A stretch of DNA of 64,000 bases from Diplosphaera chodatii (taxonomy: Eukaryota > Chlorophyta > Trebouxiophyceae > Prasiolales > Stichococcaceae), in NCBI GenBank assembly GCA_032358165.1, contig JAALGY010000054.1, positions 806,001 to 870,000 of the forward strand, in the 5' to 3' direction. The notes under the pieces were generated by a model. It was not told the DNA's origin. It was given only the letters and a program-made list of their open reading frames with translations, and did no database searches. The translations under genes and the position numbers were made by a program. This document shows, in pieces, positions 1 through 10,758 of this stretch. How positions within the stretch are numbered: the stretch's first letter is position 1; every line of letters starts with the position of its first letter.

Positions 1-1262
1 GTACGCTGTCAAGCCCAACGACACCTGCGATGGCATTGCCGCACAGTTCGGCATGAGCTGCGCGCAAGTGCGGGCGCTCAACCCCAAGTCCTTCAACGAC
101 GCCGGCGCCGCATATGACGGCATGACGCTATGCATAGGTGGGTGGGGTTGTGTTGTTTGCTGGACATTGATTGACAGACCAGCCGGTACAGGCTGGAATC
201 TGAAGATCATAGAGTGATGTCCTGCATGTTGAGGCAGTAATCTCTGAGGTCGGTCAGCTGACCATCGTGATGAGTGACAGCTCACTTCTACATCTTTCCC
301 TCGTTCATGTGCAGGCTGTCCGCCGCAGCCCACGTGCGGCATCGACGTCACGCCAGCGCTGAGCTCTGTGCTCAACTCCAACCTGCAGCTCTGCGCCGTG
401 TTCAGCACCTGCCAGGTTCGAGACCGCAGCCACCGGCATTAGGCTGTAGATGGTTTGCAGCTTACATGTTGGAAGTTGAGGCGCAGCCTAGCTACACGCC
501 AGCTGACGGATGCTGTGTGACGCTACACCACCACAAGCAACTCTGTCTGCCCGTAGCCAATCTGCCTGTGTATCATCTTGCTGCAGGGCGACTTCACGCT
601 CGACACCTCAGGGCTGCCGACGCTGCAGCTGAGCATCCCCGTCCCCAACGAGCAGCCCAGCACCATCAGCGTGACGCCCGGCACCTTTGCAGACGGCAGC
701 GCCCTGGTCGCGCTGCAGGACGGTGAGCACTGAGCGACGCTGGTCCGTGCGCCGTGCTGCCGCCGGCCTCTGTGGTGTGGTCACGGAGCTGATGTGTAGG
801 CCGCCCTGCTGCAGGAAGTGCTGCAGGCCCCTGAGCACATGCTTGCACATGCAACACTTACAGCTGTTTCGGCGAGGGCTCATGGACCGGCATGTCAACA
901 ACACACAGCTGGTCCCTGCATCTGCTTTGTGCTCATGGTATCCTTCTTTCACGATTGCAGTGGCGCCGCAGCTGCTGTCGCTGGACCTGTTCAAGCTGCT
1001 GGGCGGCGTCCTCGGCGGCGGCAGTGGCGGCGGCGGCGTGAGCGCCAGCATCCTGGGGCTGCAGATCAACTTGCTGAACAACCGGCCGCTGCTGACGGCC
1101 ACTAAGACTGGGTTCCTGGGTCTGGGCCGCCGGCGGCGGTTGCAGGAAGCAGCACAGGAGGCATCACGCCAGATGTCCCGCAGACTGCTGGGCAACACCT
1201 GGAGCCCATCGCACTACCGGCCGACAGGGTACATGCGGTACCCCAGCCTGCGGTACTACTGA
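1..1262 (+). CDS. LysM-domain protein, 3' part (5' end outside window)
   Basis: Exons I can trace are 1-137, 315-415, 587-722 and 961-1262, joined by GT-AG introns, with the stop at 1260-1262. The first exon encodes most of a LysM module: it opens with YAVKPNDTCDGIA and continues through the typical VRALNP and LCIG positions, about 45 residues. LysM modules bind N-acetylglucosamine polymers (chitin, peptidoglycan) and usually act outside the cell or in the wall. The downstream exons hold a Cys-bearing segment (CGIDV, CAVFSTC) of the kind seen in extracellular proteins, then a Gly-rich stretch (VLGGGSGGGGV). The C-terminus is very Arg-rich (LGRRRRLQ, RQMSRRLLG) and ends in a Tyr-rich tail. The signal peptide, if any, and the start are outside the window. 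I cannot say whether more LysM modules lie upstream. The fold call is good; the biological role is inferred. Confidence 0.75.
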
Positions 1263-2570
1263 TGCACCGAAGCGCAATTTCAGCAGACTGCTGCACACCA
1301 GTCCTTCTCTTTGTTGTCCGGGATTCCACCTGCGGCGAAGTGTGAGGGCTTGGTGGCACGCACATTCTTGTATAGCCGCAACCCCTGTTTCTGAGGAGGA
1401 CTAGCGAGCGCACCGTGGTGCCATCCGGCGCGGCGTGCTTTCGCCCTAGTGCTTGGAAGTGGTGGCGGCGGATACCGCCTTTAAATTGGGGGCTGTATCA
1501 TTCATTCTTGGCTGGAGGGGTGAAAAGCCGAGCGCAATCTGGCAGTGGTGCTACTTTCTCGGTTTTGTCAGCAGCCAAAAGCACGGCATGCAGGAAGCCC
1601 CTTCCGATTCTTGTCGATATACTGGAATGCATTTGCAGCAATTTGACACGCAAGCAAATGCGATAGATGCTTGGTTTGTAGCAGCCCGTCCCACCGAACA
1701 ATGACTGCATCGTTGCTGAAGGGGCTGTTGTGCTGCACAGTCCATGCCTTTGACCTGGTTTGCAACGCATTGAGGGTTACATACCACATGAAAGAGCCTG
1801 AACATGTGCAGCAATCAAGTGCAACGTACGAAAGGTCACTGTAAGCCAATTGCAAGCAAACGCCAATGCTTCAGTTTGTCATACGTAAAATCAGGAGTGC
1901 AAAACAGTTCGAGAACCACCGAAAGCACAACGTTCAAGGGGTTCATCGCAGCACTAGTGCAGTTGGAAACCAGTAGCCGTTTCTGCGTCCATGTGGCCAA
2001 TCGGCAACATCTGTAGTTATCAGGCGCAGCACCATGTCTTTGTGCCGAGATAGACTTGGGGGCCAACTTCATGACCGTCTGACACCAAGCTTCCCTGCCT
2101 GCTGCTTCAAGGCTCATCAGCCATCGTGGTCGACTTTCACGCCCCTGCTATGTCATGGCGGCTGCAAATTGCTGTCACAAACCGCTGCCTGCGCGCATGG
2201 GATGTTGTGCCCCGAATACTCTGCCTCGTGCCCTGCAGTGACCACAACACAGGGGTGTCAACGAGCATGCAGGTGCTCGTTTTAAATGCCACCAGGAGCC
2301 AGTCGAGAAGATTGGGCCAGAAACAAACGTGACTGGAAGGGTATAGAACGGCGGGCGGTACAACGCGATGCACAAGAGCCTGTTTTGCGGTCAGTCTAGT
2401 GCATCCTGTGCCTACAGTCAGGGCAGCTGGTCAGAAAAGCATGCAGGAGGGTGGGGCAACTGCACCAGTGGGAGCGCAGGCCCTCGCCCCGGTCTGCCAG
2501 CTCGTGCCACAGCTGCCGTAGCGGGTTGGCATGCTGGCCCGGCCGCACCACCAGCCCATACACCTGCAGC
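1263..2570. other. Intergenic stretch between convergent genes
   Basis: This holds the 3' untranslated regions of the LysM gene (+) and the membrane-protein gene (-). Base composition drops to AT-richer sequence with no sustained coding frame. A TGTAA, the usual green-algal polyadenylation signal, occurs near 1840 on the + strand but is far from the stop. Part of 2396-2570 is GC-rich in one minus frame and could be an alternative C-terminal exon of the neighbouring minus gene. Confidence 0.4.
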
Positions 2571-5487
2571 TCACCACGCACAGCTGCTACATGCATGGAC
2601 GTGTTGCGTGCGCGCCTCCTCGTGCTCGCAATCATCATGTCCGAGCTGCGGAGCAGAGCAGTGTGGGTACCCCACCCTGTAGCTGAGAGCCGCACACAGC
2701 AGCATGACGACCACGCCGCAGGCGGTCCATGCGGCAAACAGCCCCCGCACATCGTCGCGCCACTCGCAGCACAGCACGCTCTTCGCCCGCTGGTACAACC
2801 GGCTGAAGGCCTGCGCATGCACGGCAGCGGCTCAGCAACCCAGCATGGGCAGGGTGAGCAAGGCTCGTACTTGCTGGGCCATTTTCGACTCATAACACTT
2901 GAGAGATATTGTTGCCTGCACACGAGGATGTTTGCACATCAAAAACTCACCGCGACATTGATCTCGTCTGCTAGATCATCCACTTTCTGATCGAGGCCTT
3001 TGAGGGTGGCCGGCAGAGCTGTCACGAGGCGGAGCCCTGTGGCATTGAACTTGCCGGTGGCAATTGCGTCAAGGCCCGCGTCGCTGCGCAGGAACGAAGT
3101 GATCTGCACGAAGACAAGGGAACATTTGATTGCTCACACCTGCTGTAAACAAAGGATCATGTTGCGAGGCCCCAGGTGCAGGATCCAGACGGTGGGGCGT
3201 ACATTTCTGATGCCGGGTGAACCGAGCGTGGACTGTATCCTGTCAAAATCCAGGCCGTAGATCAGTCCCGCCACCAGGTGCACCTTCAAAGCAAGCATGT
3301 CATACATTCACATGGTGTTGCATATGACGCTTCAGCACCTTGCTATACACCAGTTTTGCAGGAGGTATTGCAGGAAGCACATGCGACAAAGAGCTGGGCC
3401 AGCAGCTGTCAGTGGGTGTGCGTGAGCAGCCCTGACAGGCATCAGACAAGAGACGTACTGGCAGCGGAGCCACGCCAAAATAGTAGCGCAGCCCGAGCGT
3501 CAGCTGGTTTTGCAGCACCCCTGAGGGCTGTTCCTGCGCTGTCCTGAGGGCGAGGGCCTCGGCATACAGGCATGTGTCATCTGTGACTGTGCGGCCGCCG
3601 TTCATCACGCCTGCGGCAGCAGACGCAACTGGCATGGCGTTGGGCGAGAGTGCTGCAGTGCAGCACCTGACATAGTAGCTGCGTACGACTTGCAGCCACT
3701 TTACACCGACCCGTGTACACGGCAGCTGGGAAAGCAGCACACAGCACATCAAAGCCTGCGTCACCTGCGCCAAACAGCAGCAGGAAGGCGGACAGCAGCC
3801 ACAGCCCCGCGGTGAGCCAGCCCAGCAGCAGCGGCCGCCGCCCCTTGAGCGCCAGCCAAGCCCCCGCGGCGCACCCCATGCCCAGCAGCGCGTAGAACAC
3901 CGACATCACGGCCGGCACCTCGAAGTTCTGCGCCCGCAGCGTCGATCCCTTGAACTGGTCCTCCAATGCCACAAGCGCCTGCAGTGCAAAGCGTGAAGCA
4001 TCCTGCAGATGAACGTGTGAGAACCCACTCCCCGATCCCAAAAGACGATACCCACCAGACTGTAGTCACAATACGCTCCCAACTATGCACGGCAGACCGG
4101 ACTTCAACATTCACTGAGGGGTGTGGCGACTGACCTCGACGCCGTTCGTTTGTATCTGGGCTGCTGATTGCTCCGCTGACAGGATGATGGGCGCAAACTG
4201 CTGTGCAGCCTGCTGCAACAGGGCTGACGCATTGGCCGGCACGCCTGCTGACAGGCTGCCCTTGCCTGCGGCAGGCCCAGGACAGGATGTCACCAGCAAA
4301 TACTGTGGCCATCGGCTGAGGGTCTGCATGGCCAACAGTGGCAGCAGCCTTGAGAGACCATAAACGTCAAGTAGCGACCTGCTGTTGTCCGCCACCAGAG
4401 CACCAGGAAGGCGCTGCGGATGTCCTTCGTTGCCTGCAGCAGCGCTTGGCTGGTCCCCAGCACCGACTCCAGCTGCACGCATGAGGACGGCGGGCATCAT
4501 TGACCATATGAGCCTCTCACAGGCTTGCTGGGACGGGTACCAAGCGAGACCGCGGTTCTCCAAGCAGCAGCGCATACACCTGCCCATGAGCCAGCTGCTT
4601 TTGCTGGCCACCAAGCTGACCTGCTCTTGCGCCTCGTCAATGACGTCCCAGAATTTCTGTGCTGACCCGTGAGTCGACAGGATCGACTCCACCAGCGCCC
4701 AGATGCACATCGCAACCGCAGCGATGGTGAGCGCCTGCACGACCCTGACCCGCCAGCCGCGCAGCTCCGCGCCGCTGCTGCTGCTGCTGGCGCCATCGTC
4801 ACCGCCTTCCTCGCTGCACTTGTGCTTCCAGCTGCTGTCCGCATCCACGTGCACCGCTGGAGCGCTGCCTGTGCCGCCCAGCTGCACGTTGACCCTGCGT
4901 GCACCCAGCAGCAGCTCAGGCACGTTGAGGGTCCAGACCCTGCAGCAAGTGTCGTGTGATTAAACAGCACAACCTCCGCACCCTGGGGAGCTGACTTTCT
5001 CGCTGGCGTCCAGCTGCTGCAGCTCGTGCCTCCATGTCCGCCGTCGGAGGGCCGACACCAGGAGCTGCACTTGCACGCAGCGTGCCGTCAGCCCGTCACC
5101 GCCAAGAAGGCTCTGCGCACCACCAGCGTGAGCAAATACTCCAAAGGCGCAGTTGCATAGCTGGTCCGCAGTGCGCTCACCCAAACAGACTGCACGCCAG
5201 CGCAGACGACGCAGATGGAGCCGAGAAGGAACCCTCCGACGGTGGACGGCACAAGCTCCTGTGGTGAGACACACATGTACGTCGGCATCACAGGCAAACA
5301 AGGCAAGCAACAGCTTGCTGCGCACGCTCAGATTTCTGGCTTTGCACAGCCGTTGCCGCCGTTCCACCTTGTAGTATGCAGAGTCCCGCGGGTCAAAGAG
5401 CGCCGCCCGGTTGGGATCGTAGTCGTCCGCCGAGAGCGTGCTGCACGCTGGGATGTACACGACTTTAGGCAGTGCGAAAGCGCTCAT
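2571..5487 (-). CDS. Predicted multi-pass membrane protein, tweety/prominin-like layout
   Basis: The minus-strand gene starts at the ATG ending at 5487 (MSAFALPKVVYIPACS). It has several hydrophobic segments in separate exons: STVGGFLLGSICVVCAGV (about 5200-5260), VQALTIAAVAMCIWALV (about 4690-4750), a pair between 3770 and 3910 (VFYALLGMGCAAGAWLAL and LLLGWLTAGLWLLSAFLLLF), and a last one, TACGVVVMLLCAALSYRV (about 2670-2730). Between the second segment and the pair lies a long, probably extracytoplasmic part. A Ser/Glu-rich linker sits before the second segment. The order (short N-terminus, TM, long loop, TM pair, long loop, TM, short tail) resembles the tweety/prominin-like membrane proteins of plants, but I found no diagnostic motif. 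Internal boundaries and the C-terminus are uncertain: 2571 is the stop in the frame that follows the last TM, and a splice into 2396-2640 is possible. It runs divergently from the F-box gene. Confidence 0.5.
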
Positions 5488-6007
5488 GCTCGGCCAACAG
5501 GCCTACATGTTGCCCACTCCCCTGCCCCTGCGCGGCTGTCCCTCACTGTCGCGGCTGCCTGATGCTGCAGTACCTATTGAGCAGCCTGTTTTCAATCCAA
5601 CAGCGTGTACATGCACCGGATAAATGCAAATGACGACAGCTCGTGAGCTTGAAGCCGTGCAGTAGCAGCGACTGCAGGGTTTGCAGGCAGGGTCATGTGA
5701 CGACGTGCAGCACCTGAATCCGCGGCCCCGGAGGACATCACTCCCTGTTCCTTCATACGTACTACTTGCGACTGGTCTCTGAGTGCTACTTGGCTCGCAT
5801 CGCGCCGGTGACCCTTCGGCAGTGGTATGCCTGTTGTGCTGGGGTCATAACTCCAAGGACCTCTTGCAGCGGGTGGTAGCATCATGGCTCGCTTTGCACA
5901 GTTGCAGGTGCATGCCCTGCAACATGCTGGCCCACAGCTGCCCTGCCCGCTCACTGCAGCTGTTGCCTTCAGCAGGGACTTTGAGGTCAAATGCGCAGTG
6001 TCACCGC
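5488..6007. promoter_or_regulatory. Shared upstream region of divergent genes
   Basis: This 520-base stretch lies between the starts of the minus membrane-protein gene and the plus F-box gene, so it should carry both promoters. I see no TATA box at a convincing distance. An in-frame open stretch upstream of 6008 (from about 5783) means the F-box protein could be longer at its N-terminus. Confidence 0.35.
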
Positions 6008-7848
6008 ATGCCCACCCAGCAGCATCACGTTCACGGCGTCCCGGCTCTGTCGCAGGTGCAGCGCACGTTTCTGGACGACCTGGACGACAACTGCATCACG
6101 CACATCCTGCGCAAGCTGTCGCCGCTGGACGTGTTCAGCGTTGCCGGCACCTGCAGGGTGCGCACCTCTGCACTCAGTAGGACGCCAGGGGGATGCCGTG
6201 CCTTAAGATAATACCCGAGGTACAAGTCAGCAATTGATATATCTGGAGGGAGACGATGCATGTCATCTGCTGCAGCGCTGCCGGGACATCATCCAGGACG
6301 GGCGCCTGGCGCTGGTGGTATCACGCCGCGGCCGCACCAGCCGCACCCTGTATCGCCATGTTTACGACACACTGCAGGACGCCGTGGACGACAGCAGGTC
6401 CGCTCCGCGCGTTTTGAAATGCACTGCTGTTCGATGCACTGCTGACTGTGTACGGTCCATGATGAGTTCTGGCTCCACATGCCTCTTCCTTGGCAGGATG
6501 AAAGCCAGGTGGTGACTGGCTGGATCCGATGACTGCAGACCGGGCGAGACCATCATGCTGGAGTCGACGGCCGGTGACGCACCTCACGTGGTCAGCAATG
6601 TGCTCATCAACTGGCCGCTGCACATCGTTGGCGGGGGCGCATCTGCTGCCGATACAGTCATCGAGGTACACTTGCTGAAATATATCAGTAGTGACTTTCG
6701 GCATGTTGTTGCTGTGCATATGAGAGCCAAGAGTGCTGTGACGATGCTGCTCCTGCTGACTTGTGATGTTGTTTACCCTGCAGTGTGGGGTGGGGGCGTC
6801 AGCCGCGCTGGACTTTCGGTGCTCGGGCAAGGTGGCCAATGTGACGGTGCGTGCGGCGAGGGCGGCGTGCGTGCGGCACCAGCAGGGGAGCCTGTGGGTG
6901 AGTGACCAGCAACAGCAGATGGCGCTTTCTGTCACCGTGTGCTGCACCTTGGCATAGCTGCTTAGGGCCTGCAGGCGTAAACTGCACACTGGATTCGGCA
7001 CATGTTTCCTCACAGCATACGCTGGTTCGCAGGTGCAGCAGTGTGCGCTGGAGTGCGATGCCAACGGCCTGGACCACCTGTTCTCCGCCATCGTGACATC
7101 AGCCAATGCCACTGGGGACGAACTGAACCCGCTGGCAGCAGAGGACATCAAGCCCCTGCGGCAGCATCGCCTGACGGTGGTAGAGACTGCCATCCAGGTG
7201 TGCACTCCATGGGTGCAGGCAAAGCTGTGTAGCAGACCGTCAGTCACTTGCAACGGTGTAGCCATACCTCCTCGTCAGTGATCGCGCTGTGGTTTGTTGC
7301 ACTGTGTGCGTCATCTCGACTTGTGCACTTCGTTGCAGGGTGGTTGCAGCGCAATCCAGACCCTTGGCACAGGGGCGCTGCAGCATGTACGGTGCATCTT
7401 CAGGGAGCTGGTCTACTTTTGGTTCGAGGTGGACGCTGCATCAGCACCAGCAGCTGTCAAGCCAGATCCAGATGCACCAGTGGCGTCCACCAGCAGCACA
7501 CCAACTCCTGCAGCTCCCCTCGTGGTCATCAAGGTGGGCAGTGGTTGCCATGCAAAGTGAGCTGCTCGGGTTCAATTGTGTGCTATCGGGTCTGATCAGT
7601 AAGGTGGTAAGGCACAGTGTGCACCAGTCGATAGCAAACGTCACGTGGTGCAGGAGGAAGCACGGGACTGGGGACTACCAGCTGGGCAGGCGGATGCGCC
7701 TGCTAGGACAGCCAAGCCGAGGTCAGCAGGCGCCAAGGCAACAATCAAGCGCAAGGCGGCAGCCCTTGGCGAAGTGGAGGCAGAGGCGCTGCTGGACGAA
7801 CGTGCTCGTGCATGGTCGCAGGCGCATCAGTTCGCAGCCTTGGGCTAG
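6008..7848 (+). CDS. SKIP5: F-box protein, SKIP5-like, with beta-helix-type C-terminal part
   Basis: Seven exons (6008-6157, 6276-6397, 6539-6665, 6784-6897, 7033-7197, 7339-7533, 7654-7848) join in phase to 355 residues. The N-terminal F-box reads FLDDLDDNCITHILRKL then VAGTCRRCRDII; it would bind SKP1 in an SCF ubiquitin ligase. The rest follows plant SKIP5 in order: RPGETI, a repeat-like stretch with IVGGG, CSGKVANVTVRA, the signature CDANGLDHLFSAIV, then GCSAIQT and a FWFE motif. These repeats resemble the right-handed parallel beta-helix of FBXO11/SKIP5 proteins, which selects the substrate. A Lys/Arg/Ala-rich tail (KATIKRKAAAL) ends the protein. The substrate is unknown. I chose the ATG at 6008 because it is the nearest in-frame Met before the F-box; upstream in-frame Mets exist. 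Family assignment is firm, the exact start is not. Confidence 0.85.
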
Positions 7849-8194
7849 TCTTGAATGAGGACAGGCAATGCAGTCTGCTGTTCAGCTGGGTAGCCATGGT
7901 TAGCATGCTTTGCGGGCTTGTGACCAACCACAAATTCGCTTGCGCTTGCAATCATCAGCCATGCGGCTCTTATCAATGTCAATGGCAATCGTGCATAACA
8001 ACAGTTCGGGTGGTTACTTCATGAGCAGACTCAACAATGCTGGGACTTGCAACAATTAGGATGTACAGCTATCAGCAATGGACATTGTCACTAATTACAC
8101 CTTGCCATCTTCGTTGTCATTGACTGCTGACTGCGCAGAAACTGTAACGCATTGGACAAAATGCAGCTGCTGCATGATCACGCTTCAGATTGCA
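7849..8194. other. Intergenic stretch between convergent genes
   Basis: This holds the 3' ends of SKIP5 (+) and dihydroorotase (-). A TGTAA on the minus strand (8095-8099) lies about 100 bases past the dihydroorotase stop and is a good candidate polyadenylation signal. There is no coding frame. Confidence 0.4.
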
Positions 8195-10107
8195 TCACGC
8201 CTGCAGCTGCCAGTCCAATGTGCGTCCTGCCCAGAGCGGCACAACGCTGGTGTCGCCAAACTCGTAGCTGTCGGGCACCTGCCACGGGCGCCGCTGCAAT
8301 GTGACGCTGTCTGGATTCCGCGGCAGCCCATAGAAGTCCGGACCGCTGTGCGAAGCAAAGGCCTCGAGGTGCTGCAGGGCGCCCGCCTCCTCGAAGGCAT
8401 GCGCGTACAGCGGCAGCGCGACCGGCGCACTGTAGATGCCAGCGCAGCCGCACGCTGACTCCTGCAAGTAGAATTTACAATCACACACAGCTCCATGCTC
8501 ACAGACAAGCAGTGCTAGCCCAATCGCAAAGGGAGACTCTGCAGCTGATGTGTTGGGACAGCGCAAAGTCAGATTGTTTCATAGACACTCACTTTGGCGC
8601 CCTTGGGGTGCGGCGCGCTGTCTGTGCCCAGGAAGAAGCGGGTGCTGCCGCTGACTGCGGCGCCCAGTACCGCCTCGCGGTGGCGCTCGCGCTTCAGGAT
8701 TGGCAGGCAGAATGCGTGCGGCCGCAGCCCACCCTGCAGCACACCAACATGCAACCCTGCTCGAGTGCGTGAAGATTACATCCGGCATCTTGGTTACATA
8801 CACTCATAGCCTGCATGCTGAGCCCGAAGTGTGGGCGGCTAGTGTCTGGTTGCCACCTGGAAGAGGGAGTTGCGGTTCAGCAGGATGTGCTGCGGCGTGA
8901 TGGTGGCCGCCAGCCGGCCTGCTGGCCCCGAGCGCACAAACTCGACGGCATCTGCTGTGGTGATATGCTCCATGATGACCTTGAGGTCCGGCACCTGCGC
9001 AATGCGCCCCACATCGGTCAATTGCTTGCAGCGTCAGCAGCGCCGAGTGAGTGCTTGCATGTGTGGCGTGGTGCAAGCGATTGTCGGACGAGACCTTGTC
9101 GAGCAGCGGCGCCAGGTGGCGCTCAATGAACACCGCCTCCCGATCAAAGAAGTCGACTGCAGGGTCCGTGACCTCGCCGTGCACCAGCAGCAGCACCCCT
9201 GCCTACGTCAGTCAAGCAAGTCACACGATTGTCAGTGCACACCCGTTAACCATGGTCGTCGTGGTGAGCTGGGCATTACTACGCTCTGCGACTCGTAACG
9301 ACCATTGAGCAGGACTCTGATGCGGCACACTGTGGCAGAGGGAGTCTTGGATCACCTCTGCCATTGCTTGGAGCGTGGGAATCACGCGCTGGATGTCTGT
9401 CACGCCAGACGCAGAGTTGGTGGTGGCGCCAGCAGGGTACAGCTTGAATGCCACCACGCCCGCCTCCTTGGCCGCGCTGACCTCCTGATGGTGTCCAACA
9501 GCGAGTTTCAGATGCTTCGCATGGCAGCAGCCAGATGACAGCGCAGCATATTGGGGACACCGCAGCATATGCTGCGAGGTGCACAGGCGTGTACATCACC
9601 TCAGGAGGCGTGCTGTCTGTGAGGTACAGCGTCATCAGTGGCTTGAAGCCACTGTCAGCCGGTATGGCGGCGGTGATGCGTTCCCGGTAGTCCAGTGCCT
9701 GCGGCATGGAAGATCCTCATCATCCAGAGCCTGCGATGTGTGCCACCTTGATCGGCAATGGCATCATATCAGCTGCAGACCAGATGAGCATACCATTCGA
9801 ACCGTGCAAGTGCTCTGGACACATACATCCGTCCTCAAAAGGATGCCACCTGCGGTACTGTGGTGACTGGCGGCTGCAGGTTCGGCATGATGATGGCCCG
9901 CCCAAAGGCTGCGGCGCTGTGCGGCACCACGGACCCCAAAGCACCACCATCGCGCACGTGCAGGTGCCAGTCGTCTGGCCGGGTGATGGTCAGGCTGTCT
10001 GGCGCGGCGTCGCCGGCCGCTGCCATCGTGCGGCACATTAGCTGATGAGCAGCATTACGGCATGCACTGTGCCGCAGGGCTGCACACGTCGCTGATCGCA
10101 GCATCAT
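8195..10107 (-). CDS. PYRC: Dihydroorotase, PyrC type, organelle-targeted
   Basis: Catalyses the reversible ring closure of N-carbamoyl-aspartate to dihydroorotate, step three of pyrimidine synthesis. Seven minus exons (9850-10107, 9600-9698, 9356-9484, 9095-9202, 8857-8994, 8593-8733, 8195-8461) join in phase to about 379 residues, against about 348 for bacterial PyrC. All metal-site motifs are visible: [10 protein letters not shown] (HxH), [12 protein letters not shown] (the Lys that is carbamylated), [19 protein letters not shown] and [13 protein letters not shown] (catalytic Asp). The conserved [12 protein letters not shown] block follows. The extra N-terminus from the double Met at 10102-10107 is Arg/Ala/His-rich without acidic residues ([17 protein letters not shown]), like a mitochondrial or plastid presequence. 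Another in-frame Met lies at 10182. One acceptor (exon 4) is TAG; the rest are CAG. The gene is divergent from the kinesin. Confidence 0.95.
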
Positions 10108-10758
10108 GTGCGGCTGTGCGGCGATCACTGGCATGCCGACTGTCAGTGACAGCACGCCAGCTGGGCGGAGCTCGAGTAACACACACCACTGCGGTGCCGC
10201 AGTGCACAGTCAGAACAGCAGATGGCAATCGTTTTTTGCCGCTCGACTAGGGGCGGAGAACATGGTGTCGACGCGTCAAAGAGCGTTGCCTGGATGACAC
10301 GCCGTGACTTTGGTTCACACAGCGAGTTGTAAAGGTCAAAACGGTCAGTGCGTCAGGTGGTCAGGACATGCTGCCGGAAACCCTATCTGGGCAAAAGGCG
10401 CGATGACAGCTTTGCACAATGGATCGATGATAGATGGTGAGCCCCCTAGCGGAGTTGCATTTCAATGTTGCCACTGCTACGAGACGTGGCTTGGGTCGGT
10501 GAAGCGTGCACACGCCGGCTGATTGGCGTGCAGCAACCAGCTCTCATCTCAAAGTTGACAGATTGCCCATCAGCCTTGCATCGCTGCAGTCGTTGGGCTG
10601 GCGCAAACTCAGCGTACTGGGCAGCTTTGAAGTGTAGATCTACAAGGATTGCTGCAAGCACTGGATGTCGAACCAGCAATTGCTGTAAGAGATCGTCAAT
10701 GGAAGCCTGCAGATTGGCGACGCCATAGCAAGCCTATTGGCTGCGGTGTGCGATCGAC
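10108..10758. promoter_or_regulatory. Shared upstream region of dihydroorotase and kinesin
   Basis: About 650 bases separate the two divergent starts. There is no sustained coding frame apart from a possible 25-residue N-terminal extension of dihydroorotase up to 10182. I recognise no defined promoter element. Confidence 0.35.

Noticed and set aside
2396..2923. Minus frame that could extend the membrane protein
   Set aside because: A join from the last TM exon is out of phase with the only good acceptor, so I kept the stop at 2571 and noted the doubt.
6321..7265. 314-codon minus frame
   Set aside because: Antisense to SKIP5 exons and introns. No motif, and SKIP5 exons join in phase.
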